Part shown: positions 11,445 to 22,764 of the stretch, piece by piece | Layout of the letters: each line of letters begins with the position of its first letter | How positions within the stretch are numbered: position 1 is the stretch's first letter | NCBI GenBank assembly: GCA_030848705.1 | Contig: CM061236.1 | Span: 139,119,970 to 139,183,969 of the forward strand | From: Heracleum sosnowskyi | Taxonomy: Eukaryota > Streptophyta > Magnoliopsida > Apiales > Apiaceae | Direction of reading: 5' to 3' | Length of the DNA: 64,000 nucleotides | Notes under the pieces: generated by a model | What the model saw: only the letters and a program-made list of their open reading frames with translations | Databases searched by the model: none | Told to the model about the DNA's origin: nothing | Made by a program: the position numbers and the translations under genes

Positions 11445-14337
11445 TGATAAGTGGATTTCATATCCACTAGGATCGTCCTAAATTGGCTTAAATTGGTTGT
11501 TTTGTTCTCAAGTTTGTGGTGTTTGTGATATGTTTGGTGTTAGTAATTTCATAGTTGAGTTGTCAGCAGAGATGTGGAGTTCTTGTGATTTGCAGAAGTG
11601 TTTTGAGCATGTTTGAGAAGGTCAAGTGGTTGCGGAGCGAGAGAGCGCAAGGAAAAGACAAGAAAAGAAAAATGTCAGATTGTGAACAGTAACCAAGCGC
11701 CCCCGCGCCCTTATAGGCGCGCCCGCGCCCTAAACATGCTGAAGAAGGCAATTTCAAGTCAGAAAAGGAAAGTTGCCAAAAGACCAGTCAGCCCTGCAGC
11801 CTATATAAACTATTGGTGGACGAATTCTGAGATATACATTGAGTTACATACATACATATTCATCCACCGGTGAGGAGAACAAGAAGACGGCTGATTACGA
11901 AGATCTAGATTTCATCTTTTCTTTGTATTCTTCTAATTAGGCGATACTTTGGATTCTCGTTGGTTTTCGTTTGTTCTTTCTTAAACCCTAGCACTTTTAT
12001 TCAGTATTCTAGACTTATTATTATCATGATTTCATCAGAACCCACGATGATGAACGGTTCGATTATGAACTAATCGTTGTCGTGGGATTCTAACGGATTT
12101 ATTTATGGATTTTAGTAGTTAATTGTTTTAAAGATATGTGTGTGATGGCTAATTGATATCCTAGTTTGGTTGTGCTTATTCTTCTTGGATGCGTAGCTAA
12201 CATCTAAGTTGTTTATTAATCTCTATTGATTGCGAAAGTGGATATAGAGGTTTAGAACTTGCCATGCTAGCATAGGTTTATGTATGTTTGTCATGCATGA
12301 TTCGTAGGTGATTTTAACCATCTTACCTGCCCTATGTAATCTGAATGGATAACTTGCTCGTTAAACCGTTATGTTTTCAAATCTTATAGACATATAGGGT
12401 CTAAGCATAATTGGTGTCTGCTTAACTTCTATCTATTTTGTGGATGTTTGAGTGGTTTGATATACGTATACTGAAAGGTAGTGTGTACTGATTTCGTGTT
12501 ATCCGATTAGTTATCACAACCGTCACATGCATTGATTAAAGACAAAAGACTCTAGATGAAGTATTTAATGAAGTTAGGATCCCATGTTTCATTCTCATAA
12601 GTAATTCAACAGCAATCTTTAAGTTTAATATTGTCTTGGTATTTTGTTTAGTTAATTTAGTTAATCAAACACAACTTTGATACTTGTCTTAGCATTGAAC
12701 GATAGCCATACATTGTTGCATAAGTGCATAACTATAGTAACCAAAGCAGTCTCTGTGGGAACGAACTCTACTTTCATATATTACTTGTTGACCGCGTATA
12801 CTTGCGTGATATTGTGTGAACAAGTTTTTGGCGCCGCTGCCGGGGACTCGGTGTTATATATAGTTTATGTGCTTGTCATCAGTGGTCGTTAAAGTTCACT
12901 GACTCGGATTATACTCATCAATTTTACTTTGTTTGGTGTGTTTCAGATACTTAGTGAGCGTGTATGCGAACACGTTCTCAATCTCGGAAAGAAGAACTTG
13001 AATTAAGTCTAGTTATGGGAGAACCAGCAGCAACAGAAACGAAGGCTTTGAAGGATTATTCTCAGCCGAAGATCAATGACATTCAATCTAGCATTGTCAG
13101 GCCGGCTATTGCAGCTAATACTTTTGAAATCAAGCCTGGCACGATTCAGATGGTGCAGAACTCAGTTCAGTTTGGGGGTGGTCCAATGGAAGATCCTAAT
13201 ATGCATATTAGGGATTTCATTGAGATTTGCGACACCTTCAAGTTCAACGGAGTGTCAGAAGATGCTGTAAAGCTGAGACTTTCCCCATTCTCTCTGAGGG
13301 ATAAGGCTAAAGGTTGGTTGCACTCTCTACCAGTAGGTTCTATTACTACTTGGGAGGATCTTGCTCAGAAGTTTCTCACTAAATTCTTCCCGATGGCTAA
13401 AACAGCAACAATCAGGAATGCCCTTACTCAGTTTGTACAACATTCTGGAGAGACTTTATGTGAAGCTTGGGAGCGCTACAAGGAGATGCTTAGGAAGTGT
13501 CCTCATCATGGAATGCCTGACTGGATGGTGATCAATTGTTTTTACAATGGACTGGGAGGTCAATCTCGACCAATTCTTGATGCGGCATCAGGTGGAGCTC
13601 TTTGGGCTAAAATCTACGACGAGGCTTATGAACTTATTGAGATGATGGCTGCTAATGAATACCAGAATCCAACTCAGAAGTTATCACAAGGCAAGGTAGC
13701 AGGGGTGCTGGAAGTGGATGCAGCTACGGCAATAGCAGCTCAGCTAAAGGCTTTGTCTATGAAGGTGGATTCTCTGTCCAATTGTGGAGTTCAGCAGGTG
13801 GCTAGTGTGTGTGAACTATGTGCAGGTGCACATGATACGAAGTAGTGTGCCATATCTAGTGAATCGACGCAGTTTGTGAGCAATTTTCAGAGACAACATC
13901 AGCCAGTGCCTAATGCCTATCATCCGAATAACAGGAACCATCCAAATTTCAGCTGGAGTATCAATCAGGGTGGTCAGAATCAGCCACAGCAGCCGTAACA
14001 GCAGTTTCAAGGACAACAGTATGGAGCTAAGCCATTTAACTCTTCTGGTTTTCAGCAGCAGTATGCTCCAAGGCAACCGTATCAACCACCAGGTTTTCAA
14101 CAACCATCTCAAGGCAATGTTGGTCAGTCATCTAATTAAAAGTTAGAATTGGAAGAATTGAGGCTAATGTGCAAGAGCCAAGCTGTTTCAATCAAGACTC
14201 TGGAGAATCAAATAGGTCAGATTGCCAATGCCTTGCTGAATAGACCACAGTGAACTCTCCTTAGTGATACGGAAGCTAATCCTGGCAAAAGAGAGGTCAA
14301 GGAACATGTTAAAGCAGTTACCTTGCGATCTGGAAGG
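11445..14337 (+). mobile_element. truncated Athila-like gypsy element
   Basis: It is inserted in the integrase of copy 1. The LTR begins TGATAAGTGGATTTC (11443-11445) and ends near 12822 in GTGAACA, making it about 1.38 kb. It is followed by the primer site TGGCGCCGCTGCCGGGG (12829), which matches the 3' end of tRNA-Asp as usual in Athila. A gag pseudogene follows. The right boundary is approximate: Athila-type text ends just after AVTLRSGR at about 14330. Its pol and 3' LTR are missing, and the adjoining part of the host gypsy element is missing too, so one deletion probably removed both. Confidence 0.82.
12964..14260 (+). pseudogene. Athila gag, interrupted
   Basis: The start MRTRSQSRKEE is followed by the Athila gag core: PMEDPNMHIRDFIEICDTF, RLSPFSLRDKAKGWL, WEDLAQKFLTKFFP and LCEAWERYKEMLRKCPHHG. 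The zinc knuckle begins CELCAGAH, but TAG at 13843-13845 falls inside it, before the last cysteine. Glutamine/asparagine-rich C-terminal text continues in frame, with a further stop near 13999 and later changes. The region up to SGR at about 14330 is recognisable. Confidence 0.88.
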
Positions 14338-14491
14338 GTTACAAGTGTTGACAAACATGCAAAAATTCAGAAATGCAAGAAAATCAAAGGATGATAGATT
14401 AAAACTTACAAAGAGTTAAGTTATGCCCGAAGGTAAAGATTACATAAATAAATAAAAGCCACATATGGCTATGAAAGAAAAACTACATAAA

Positions 14492-16345
14492 CTAAGCTTC
14501 TCCTCCTTTGTCACCAATATCAAGCTCCTCTTCTTCTGAGCTAGAGCCAGAACAAGAGTGAGTGGCTGCAGAATCAATGCCAGCTGTCTGACCAAGGGGA
14601 GAAGAATGCCCTGGATCCAGAATCCTGTCATCCTCGTCCATGTCATCCTCTTCAGCCAAAGCCCTCTCTAAAGGAGTAGGATCATAAGGGCCCGGGAAGT
14701 CAAAAAGGCTTAGAGACCCAGGAATCTTCTCCAAAACATCTGCCAAAGCACCATCCCATCCCTTGGTAAACTGAATTGGGAAAAGAAGCTCGTCATGTTT
14801 ACCAATTAAGTCCTTGTACTCCTGAGAGTCAAGGTACTCATCGATAAAATCATCCTTGCTCTTCCTAAGTGCAACCAGCTCAGCTTGAGAATCAGCCAAC
14901 TCTTTCTCCTTCCTAGCTAGGATAGCCTTGAGGGAGCCCACTTCTTCCTGAGACTTCTCAAACTTGCCTTGGTTGGCCTCAGAAGATGAACGCCAAGCCT
15001 TGGCTTGAAAGAGAGCCCCTTGAAAATTAGCATTAGTCTGCAAATAAAGAACAAGTCAAAAAAAAAAGATTTGTAACATATTAAGTAAAAACATAAAGGG
15101 AGAAAAGAAGAAAAAGGTTACCGCGACCATGGCCTGAGAACCTACATGCTCAACTCTCTCGATAGTAGAGTTGGTGACAAAGTCCTTGTAGTCACAAGGA
15201 GTAAGTGAGTGATAGGACCACTCAGCAACGTGTTTGGACACCCCAACAACAGTGTCCTTCCTGATACCCCAGTTGGGGCGCCAAACAGAGGCCTTGGATG
15301 AGAGAGGAGCCTCAACATCCTCCACAGAATCCTCGTGAGGCCTTAGAATGGCTGGGCCATCAAAAGATGCCCGAGGATCTTTTCCTCCCAAACGAGCCCT
15401 CTTCATCCTAGCAGTTTCTCCTTCTGCGGGCTCGTTGGTCTTATTTATAAAGGCAGCTGCAAAAACAAATAAGAAAGAAACAATGGGTATAAGAAAATCT
15501 TAGATAAGTAAAAGAAATTAAGGAATGAGAGTTACCCTTGTCTGATACGCTCGATAAGCCCAGAGACTTTAGGAGAAACTCGTCCAGGAGCTCCCAAGCC
15601 AAGGTGGCATAGTTGTCCTTGGTTAGCTCAGCATAGGCATGAGCCTCCTCATCAGTCAGGACTATGTCATTGGGACTACCGTCCGAGACCCTACTAAACG
15701 ACCTACGAAACAAGGTACCCCAATCCTCTCCTTCCCAAACCAGATACATGTCTCATTCTTCCATTTTAGGTTGTTATCGAGAATGGATTTGGGGTGAAAA
15801 ATTGGAGGTGTGGAAGCACGATGGTTGAGATAAACCCAACCAGGAGAGATTGCAGAACTATTCTTAAATTGAAATATTTTTCTAAATAAAGAAACAGAAA
15901 GAGGAAAATTGTTTTTTAAACAAAGAACTATGAAACTCATTATTATTCTCCAAGCATTGGGAGGAAGTTGGCAAGGATTAATTCTAACATCTGCCAGAAG
16001 CTTAGGAATAAACTCGTGGAAAGGAAACCTAAGTCCTGCAACAATGGTGTCCTTGTAAATGCACAGAGCATCAGGACGCCAGTGGCAGGAACGATCTCCT
16101 GGACCAGTTAGGACAAGTCTAAGGGGGGACTTAACTCTATACATTTTGTTATAGTCCCTAATTTTATCAACTTCATAAAACTTATTACTACAATCGAAAG
16201 AATCTAAGTGAGACACTTAGGGGTAGTCATCACCACTTTCGCTAATCATATCTTTCAAAGACATATATGAAGAGTGAATAGTGATGGTACCTCTCTTGGA
16301 AGCTTGGTTCATCTTTTGAAGGCGTTGGGCTGCACGATCATCCAT
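14492..16345 (-). pseudogene. antisense three-exon gene of the Tat-like element (Transposase_28-type)
   Basis: Read on the minus strand: exon 1 is 16345-15536, exon 2 is 15456-15122 and exon 3 is 15037-14492. All introns have GT..AG ends. The phases agree: one base left at the end of exon 1 joins two at the start of exon 2, and exon 2 ends on a codon boundary. Exon 1 holds a domain resembling the plant 'putative gypsy type transposon' family (IVAGLRFPFHEFIPKLLADV, PNAWRIIMSFIVLC). Exon 3 is coiled-coil-like (EEVGSLKAILARKEKELADS) and ends in an acidic serine-rich tail before TAA/TGA-type termination at 14492. Exon 1 carries an in-frame stop at 16219-16217 and a frameshift near 15757, so this copy is dead. 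Extra antisense ORFs are known from Tat-lineage elements; their function is unknown. Confidence 0.75.
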
Positions 16346-16564
16346 CGATCTTCAAATCTTCAAGAAGAAATCCCAGAAATCTTCAAATCTTCAAAGATAA
16401 TTCCAGAAACCTTCAAATCTTCAAAGATAAAACCCAGAAAATGATGAATATGGTTGAAGAAAACTCGCCGGAAATCGCCTCACCACGGAGAAACTAGAGA
16501 GAAAACTAAGGAAATTTTTTAGAAATTAGAAATGAGAAGTGAAGAGTGAAAGAGAAATCTCACT

Positions 16565-16847
16565 CTTTTATAACTGAAGTAGTCGGTCACCCAACCAGTC
16601 AAAAGGAAGGCTAGTCGTCTACAGCCAGTTGAGGCCCATAATCGCTCATTGGGCCCTTAAATTGAGGCCCAAAAGAAATAAGGCCCAAAGAAATTGAGGC
16701 CCAAAAGAAATAAGGTCCAAAGAAATTGAGGCCCAAAAGAAATAAGGCCCAAAGAAATTGAGGCCCAAAAGAAATAAAATAAAGCCCAAGGAAATTGAGG
16801 CTCAAAAGAAATAAGACCAATTTAAGGTCGAAATTTGAGGTCGAATT
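16565..16847 (-). promoter_or_regulatory. probable promoter of the antisense gene: TATA box and GGCCCA array
   Basis: On the minus strand TATAAAAG lies at 16572-16565, about 220 bases before the antisense ATG. Upstream of it, about 8 GCCCA/GGCCCA motifs (TGGGCC/TGGGCT on the antisense strand) lie between about 16629 and 16795 in a repeating 'gaggcccaaaagaaataagg' unit of about 32 bp. TGGGCY is the site II motif bound by TCP factors in plant promoters. The promoter role is inferred from position only. Confidence 0.5.
16660..16815. repeat. 32-bp tandem repeat
   Basis: About four and a half copies of a unit made of 'gaggcccaaaagaaa' and 'taaggcccaaagaaatt', with one copy changed to 'aaggtcc' and the last extended. 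Confidence 0.85.
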
Positions 16848-17539
16848 TGTGACAACCCGGGTCAAATCCCGAGTTTTTTTCGAAAATCGGGTCAAGTCCC
16901 GATTCCGAGTCCGAAATAAGCCGAAGCCTACTGGCCCAAATGCAGCCAACTTCGGTAATCTACAAGCCAACCATAGGCCCTGAAAAGATCATGATTTGTT
17001 GGTGATAATTAGTAGTAGTATTTTGTTTTATAAACTGAACTGAAATCCCAAATCTACTCGATGTGGGACTGGGGTGTTACAAACTCCCCCACTTAAACTC
17101 TTGACGTCCTCGTCTAGCCTGAACGGATATCCCATAGGTTCCAAGATCGTTCCTCCCTAGCCATTGTGGGATAATACCGGCTGGCTTCGTGTCCCCACCT
17201 TTGGACCTCTGTCCATTGTGGAATAATACCACCAGCCTTCGTGTCCCCACCTCCGGCAACTTGTCTCGACAAGCTTTCGAGAGTCGGCTCTGATACCATA
17301 TGTGACAACCCGGGTCAAATCCCGAGCTTTTTTCAAAAATCGAGTCAAGTCCCGATTCTGAGTTCGAAGTAAGCCGAAGCCTACTAGCCCAAATGCAGCC
17401 AACTTCGGTAATCTACAAGCCCACCACAGGCCCCGAAAAGATCATGATTTGTTGGTGCTAATTAGTAGTAGTACTTTGCTTTATAAATTGAACTGAAATC
17501 CCAAATCTACTCAATGTGGGACTGGGGTGTTACTGAATT
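16843..17539 (-). mobile_element. TRIM (miniature LTR retrotransposon)
   Basis: The element is 16848-17534 (687 bp). It has two 234-bp LTRs (16848-17081 and 17301-17534) that are about 93% identical by eye. In minus orientation an LTR begins TGTAACACCCCAGTCCCACA and ends GGGTTGTCACA. Next to the minus-strand 5' LTR is a TGGTATCAGAGCC primer site (17298-17286, initiator tRNA-Met type), and before the 3' LTR is a GTGGGGGAGTTTG polypurine tract. The target GAATT is duplicated at 16843-16847 and 17535-17539. It has no coding capacity. The 220-bp interior contains its own short internal repeat ('ccattgtgg' and 'cttcgtgtccccacct', twice each). Confidence 0.88.
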
Positions 17540-18145
17540 AACCCTAGACTGGGGTCGAAAGTATATGCAAAACTGAAGTCGATTTGTTCGACCTAGGACC
17601 AATTTGAGGTCGAAGAAAACCTAGACTGAGGTCGAAAGTATATGCGAAACTGAAGTCGATTCGTTCGACCTAGGACCAATTTGAGGTCGAAAGGCTGAGG
17701 TCGAAAGTATATGCGAAACTGAAGTCGATTGTTTCGACCTAGGACCAATTTGAGGTCGAAAACTAAGGTCGAATAAAACCTAGACTGAGGTCGAAAGGCT
17801 GAGGTCGAAATTTGAGGTCGAATAAACCCTAGATTAAGGTCGAATGACCGAGGTCGAAAAGACATGCAAAACTGAGGTCGAACTCTTCGACCTGGGACCA
17901 ACTGAGGTCGAAGAAACCCTAGATTGAGGTCGAATGACCGAGGTCGAAAAGACATGCAAAACTGAGGTCGAACTCTTCGGCCTGGGACCAACCGAGGTCG
18001 AAGAAATCCTAGATTGAGGTTGAATGACCGAGGTCGAAAAGACATGCAAAACTGAGGTCGAATTCTTCGACCTGGAACCAACTGAGGTCGAAGGTTGAGG
18101 TCGAAACTGAGGTCGACAATACCTCAATACCGAGGTCGAAAATAC
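17540..18145. repeat. GAGGTCGAAA tandem array in gypsy copy 1
   Basis: About 600 bp is built from the decamer GAGGTCGAAA and its inverse TTCGACCT. These are arranged in units of about 65-85 bp: 'ccctagattgaggtcgaat', 'gaccgaggtcgaaaagac', 'atgcaaaactgaggtcgaa', 'ctcttcgacctgggaccaac'. Long open frames on the minus strand are a by-product of the repeat and are not genes. The array lies between the antisense gene and the 3' LTR. Confidence 0.93.
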
Positions 18146-18311
18146 CCTTAAAATTTTATTAAATTAAATAAATAAATACATTTATTTATTTATTGACATG
18201 CAAAAATACCTAAAAGAAAAAGTTGAGGAAAAATGTACTGATCCCGAAAGCAAGATCAACAATAACTTCTGTGAAAAACTCGGAAAGATTTTCTGAAAAG
18301 TTGGGGGCAAA

Positions 18312-18839
18312 TGATATGGACAGAAAAGTAATCCTAGAAATGTAATTAATGATGTATTAATTAGACCTAGATTGGTCCAAAAATACGGCCCGATAAACAA
18401 GGCCCGAAACCCTAATCATTTATTAATTTCGTAATTAATAAATAAGGAAAATATACCGCTCATAAAATCATCAAAAATTTTGCCTTCTACAAAGAAAGAT
18501 CTAGAATCTCAATCAAAGGAAATAACTAGTCACAGTCTTTATCTTACGATAAGGAAAAGACTTGCCCACCAAGGAATACAGTACTTATCCACCGTCAAGA
18601 AGGAGACGTATTCGCTAAGTCTCCCAAACATACCCTAAATACAAGGCTCCCGACGCCTATATAAAGGACCTGATCCTTCAATCAGAACTATGTTTTTGGC
18701 TTGATTCTCAGCATTGATTGAGATACGTAGGCATCTTGTGAGGATAAATTTAGTCACGAAATACGAGAACAACCATTAAAGCTCGAAAGCTCTTAAACCT
18801 TAGCAGTCAATTCACAAGTACGTATTTTATTCCATAACA
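18312..18839 (+). repeat. 3' LTR of gypsy copy 1
   Basis: It is preceded by the polypurine tract GTTGGGGGCAAA (18300-18311). It starts TGATATGG, ends ATAACA, and is followed by the ACATC target duplication. Confidence 0.95.
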
Positions 18840-18844
18840 ACATC

Positions 18845-19440
18845 CAACATTATTTTAAATCTAAATAGTTTATTATTTAATTAAATTTAAATAGTCTATT
18901 ATTTAAAAGACAACTTAGCTACCAACCAACATGTGTTCTGAATGAGATAGACTTAAAATAGTTTTATATTGGTAAATAGAGGCGAACAACGTATTCTACT
19001 TTTTAAATTTTAACATTTATTTAAAGAAAACAATAATGTCACTCTTAATATATATAATTAATGTAATATGCATGTAAATAAATGAATAATAAATAGTTAT
19101 TAAAATTATGTATTATAAATTTTATACTTGTTGATTTATTAATATAGTATTTAATGTAAAATATTAATCAAATTGTTTGATTAATAAATATTAATGAAAA
19201 TTTAATTATAAATATGGTGGTATAATTGTGGCTGATTTTAATTAAAAAGTGATTTATTAACAAATATTTTTGTGACTATTTAAAACAAACATGTAATACA
19301 TGGATATTTAAAACCAAGTAATTACTGGATTTGAATTTGAACTGTCAACTAATCATGATTATTAAAATAGGATGAGAATGATATTTGAGGAAAAAAATTT
19401 CTATAAGATGTTTGTTCTAAAATTTAGGTGTGGTCTTTGA
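18845..19440. other. AT-rich intergenic, no gene seen
   Basis: Nothing recognisable. The text just after the gypsy element ('attattttaaatc') resembles the text before it, so the insertion site itself was a simple AT-rich repeat. Confidence 0.55.
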
Positions 19441-21029
19441 CTAGTGTTTTACCCGTGCTACGTATCGAAAACACACTCTTAAAATTTTTTAAATCTTAAA
19501 AATTTTAAAATAATTAAAAAAATATTATATAATAGAACTCATATTAATTTTTTTTCATATACATTTACCAAATATACGCACGTATGTAAAAATAAGTTAT
19601 GTTTAAGGATGGGCATTAGCCTCACATCTATATAAAAACATGAAATTACGACCTTTAACAATTGAATAAACAAAAACACAAATTATAGATTAAAGTTGTA
19701 AAAGTTATACATATACTCAAAATATTTCCTTATTAAGTGTGCTAGATCAGAGAGTGGTTTAGAAATTTTTCTATAAAATAGACGATTATTTATTGAACGC
19801 ATAGAACGACAATTGTAATCTCGAAGTATATAAATATAATAAAATATTAGATTATAATTAAAAATAAAATAATTTTAGTTGATAACCAAATTCTCGAAAT
19901 ACAAAAATATAATAGTGAATTGATTCAAATTTTTTAATATATTCAATTAACATCGGATTTTTTTGACTTTACAATAAATAATAGATAACAACCCTCACAT
20001 CTCTGTGTAAAAACCCTAAATTACGACATTTAACAATTAAACAATCAAAAATATAAATTATTGATTAAAGTCGTAAAAACTATACATATACTAGTAGTGC
20101 TTCCTCATTGGGTTGGGTCGCATGGTGGTATTAGAAGTTAATCTATAAAATAGATGATTTTATATTAAATAGATAATACAATTGACGATCAAAATCCCGA
20201 AGTATATAATTATCATAAAGGATTTAAATTCTAATCAAAAATTAAATAATTTTAATTGATAATCAAATTCTTGAAATATATAAATATAATAGTCAATAGA
20301 TTTAAATTTTAATTAAAAACAAAATATTTTTTTGAATTTTGATTGATTATCGCGTTGTATGGATAGTATAACATCCTTTAATTAATAAAATTATATGAGT
20401 AAAGTTTTGATGAATTTAAATTCTAATTAAAACCAAAATAGTTATTGAATGTTGATTGATTAATCAAGTTGTAGTTATAGTCTAACCACCCCTGGTTAAT
20501 AAAATTATGTGAGAAAAGTTTAATAGATTTAAATTCTAATTAAAAATAAATTAAATTTTGAATTTTAATTGGTTAATTGCATTATATGGATAGTCTAACT
20601 ATGATTTGTTGATAAAATTATATGAGAAAAGTTTTTTGGCTCTTGTGATTGGTCTAAAATTTAGTGTTGACGTCTGACTGGTTAACTGTTTAATAAAATT
20701 ATATGAGAAAAGTTTCAATGAATTTAAATTCTAATTTAAAATTATATGAGAAAAGTTTTTAGACTTTGTGATTGGTCTAAAGTTTAGGATTAACCAACTC
20801 TTGGTTAATAAATTTAAATGAGAAAAATTTTAATGGATTTTAATTCTATTTTTTAAAAAAATAAATTTTGAATTTTAATTGGTTAATCGCATTGTATGGA
20901 TGGTTTAACCACCCTTGATTAATAAAATTATATGAGGAAATTTTTTAGGCTATTATGATTGGTCCAAATTTAAAAATGAGGTGCTAAAATAATTCAAAAT
21001 TTTCTGATTAATTAATCAATGTATATAGA
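19441..21029 (-). mobile_element. non-autonomous Helitron
   Basis: On the minus strand it begins TCTATATACATTGATTAAT (21029) and ends CTAG (19444-19441). A decayed hairpin, written on + as CGTGCTACGTATCG, lies close to the end. It is flanked by A and T. Inside, at about 20340-20960, there are several diverged direct repeats holding 'aaaattatatgagaaaagttt', 'tttgattggtcta'-like and 'gcattgtatggatagtcta' text. No protein is encoded. Confidence 0.62.
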
Positions 21030-21408
21030 TTCAGGTATTATAATAAATGATGACTTTCGTAAATTAAATCTTTGGTTATCGAATTTCACCACTTTTTTGG
21101 GACTTTCGTAAATTAAATCTTCGTATTTTATATTCTTTTTTTGTTTCGGCTTTAGTCCGCAAATCAAAGATGAAGCTGCAGCCTGCAGGTCGGCAATGGT
21201 TTTTTAGACTCATCGATATTTGACTTCTTTAAAGTCCTCGTTTCTATTTCTACTGACTATAAAGGTGATGAAAAACTGAAAAAGCCTAAGCAAGCTAGTT
21301 TAGGTTTTTCGATAATTGTTGATCATGAGTACTAGCCAGCTGGCCTAACAACGAATTACGTGCCTAGATAAATATATTATTTTCTCCGTGTCATGTTAAT
21401 TTGACTAC

Positions 21409-21687
21409 CTACTCCTTCGGTCTCTCTTATTTTTTTTAGATTTTCTTTTTTAATATGTTCCTCTCATTTATTTACGGATCAAAAATAGTAACATTTTATA
21501 ATATAAAATCCAATCACATTTATTATTTTATTGCACTATACCTATTTTATACCCACTTTATACATTAAATATTGATTGATTCCACCACTTTATTCATTTT
21601 TATTATTTTTCTCTATTAATTTATATTTTTTTTTAATCTCCGTGCCGTTACCTCAACTTAAAAAATTAAGGGGGAGGGAGGGAGTAT
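21409..21687. mobile_element. Stowaway-like MITE
   Basis: Its termini are CTACTCCTTCGGTCTCTC and, at the other end, GGAGGGAGGGAGTA. The interior has the family phrase 'ttttataatataaaatcca' and 'tacattaaatattgattg', shared with the copies at 22765, 29562 and 44725. Confidence 0.75.
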
Positions 21688-22764
21688 TTACAATATCACA
21701 ATGAAAAGAAGGTTTAATACGAAAACGAAAGAGGAGGAATGCAATTACTTCTTTTTTTCTGAAATTACCTCCGGTACACTTGTCCTAAGATAACTCAATA
21801 ATATAATCAACATCAACATCAACATCAAAATATCTTGAATATATATTTTAAGAATAAAAATAGAGACATAAAATTAATTAAAAATATTCAACAACCAAGT
21901 AAATATTACATTAAAACTATACTTAAATTTAATCTTAGGAACATTAATTATTCTCATTATAATTATTGTAAGAAACAAAAGTAAATGGACGAACAGGACA
22001 TGAGAGATATTTGGTAAAGATAAATAAACAAATAAATCTTCCCAACAGAAACAACGATGAAGACATTTCGATTATTTATTTCCTAGTAAGTTGAGCAGAT
22101 GGGCCCTGACTATTCAGGTAGCATGCGTTTATGTGCTGTTTATAAATAGGATGAAACGTTTAATAATGTCAAGTGCTCCATCACTGGGTGTCTAGGTTGT
22201 CTTTTTCTTTTTTATTTTATTTTATCTAATAACAACTCAACAACTTTTATCTTTTTATATAATTTATCCTATGTTTTTTATTGAAGCCCATAAGCAGAGC
22301 ATCAGCTGATCCAGAATTCCAGATGGAGAATTATTTAAATCAAATAATTCAGAATTAAATATTCAAAAAATCAACACTATTTGTCGTTTTCCAACACGAA
22401 TCATTCAGTATTCTATAAACAATTACTACAAAGCAGAAAAGATCTTGGTGTTTCTATATTTTGGACAGATAATCACATTGTTTTTTTTTATAATTAATAT
22501 ATAAAATCCTTACTTTTAATATACAAATCCCACTCTTTTATTTCGTTATGGAATTTTTAGATCGCATCTTACGATTATTTAATAGGATTAACGGTCTCAG
22601 ATCATAAAGTTGCTTGCACGGTTTGAATATATCTAGTTACAGTTTTACAGTGCAGTTATTATTAACGAGAGGGGTAGAAAGTAGGAACATGTGCGGGGGG
22701 ATAAGTGTTACTCCTATTATTAGCTCTTATCATGTCGGATAACACGTGTATTTTGGCTTTTTTT
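21688..22764. other. intergenic, no gene seen
   Basis: AT-rich, without recognisable genes, RNAs or complete repeats. Confidence 0.55.

Larger units (their letters stand above)
6784..18844 (+). mobile_element. complete Tat-like Ty3/gypsy retrotransposon, copy 1
   Basis: This is a full-length element of 12,051 bp (6789-18839), bounded by 528-bp LTRs that begin TGATATGG and end ATAACA. The target duplication ACATC lies at 6784-6788 and 18840-18844. In order it holds a TGGCGCC-type primer binding site, gag, a remnant of protease, RNase H, integrase, an opposite-strand gene, tandem repeats and a G-rich polypurine tract. Protease and reverse transcriptase are mostly deleted. A hAT element, an Athila and a TRIM have inserted into it. 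By eye the LTRs differ at about 26 of 528 sites, so the insertion is not recent. The gene order with an opposite-strand extra gene near the 3' LTR fits the Tat lineage. Confidence 0.92.

Noticed and set aside
11613..11873. 86-codon frame
   Set aside because: It lies inside the Athila LTR.
16848..17534. Possible Cassandra TRIM (5S-bearing LTR)
   Set aside because: The LTRs lack recognisable 5S rRNA A and C box sequence, so only a general TRIM call is made.
17593..18127. Open frames of 97-162 codons on the minus strand
   Set aside because: They are produced by the GAGGTCGAAA tandem array, which happens to lack stops in two frames; the proteins are pure repeat.
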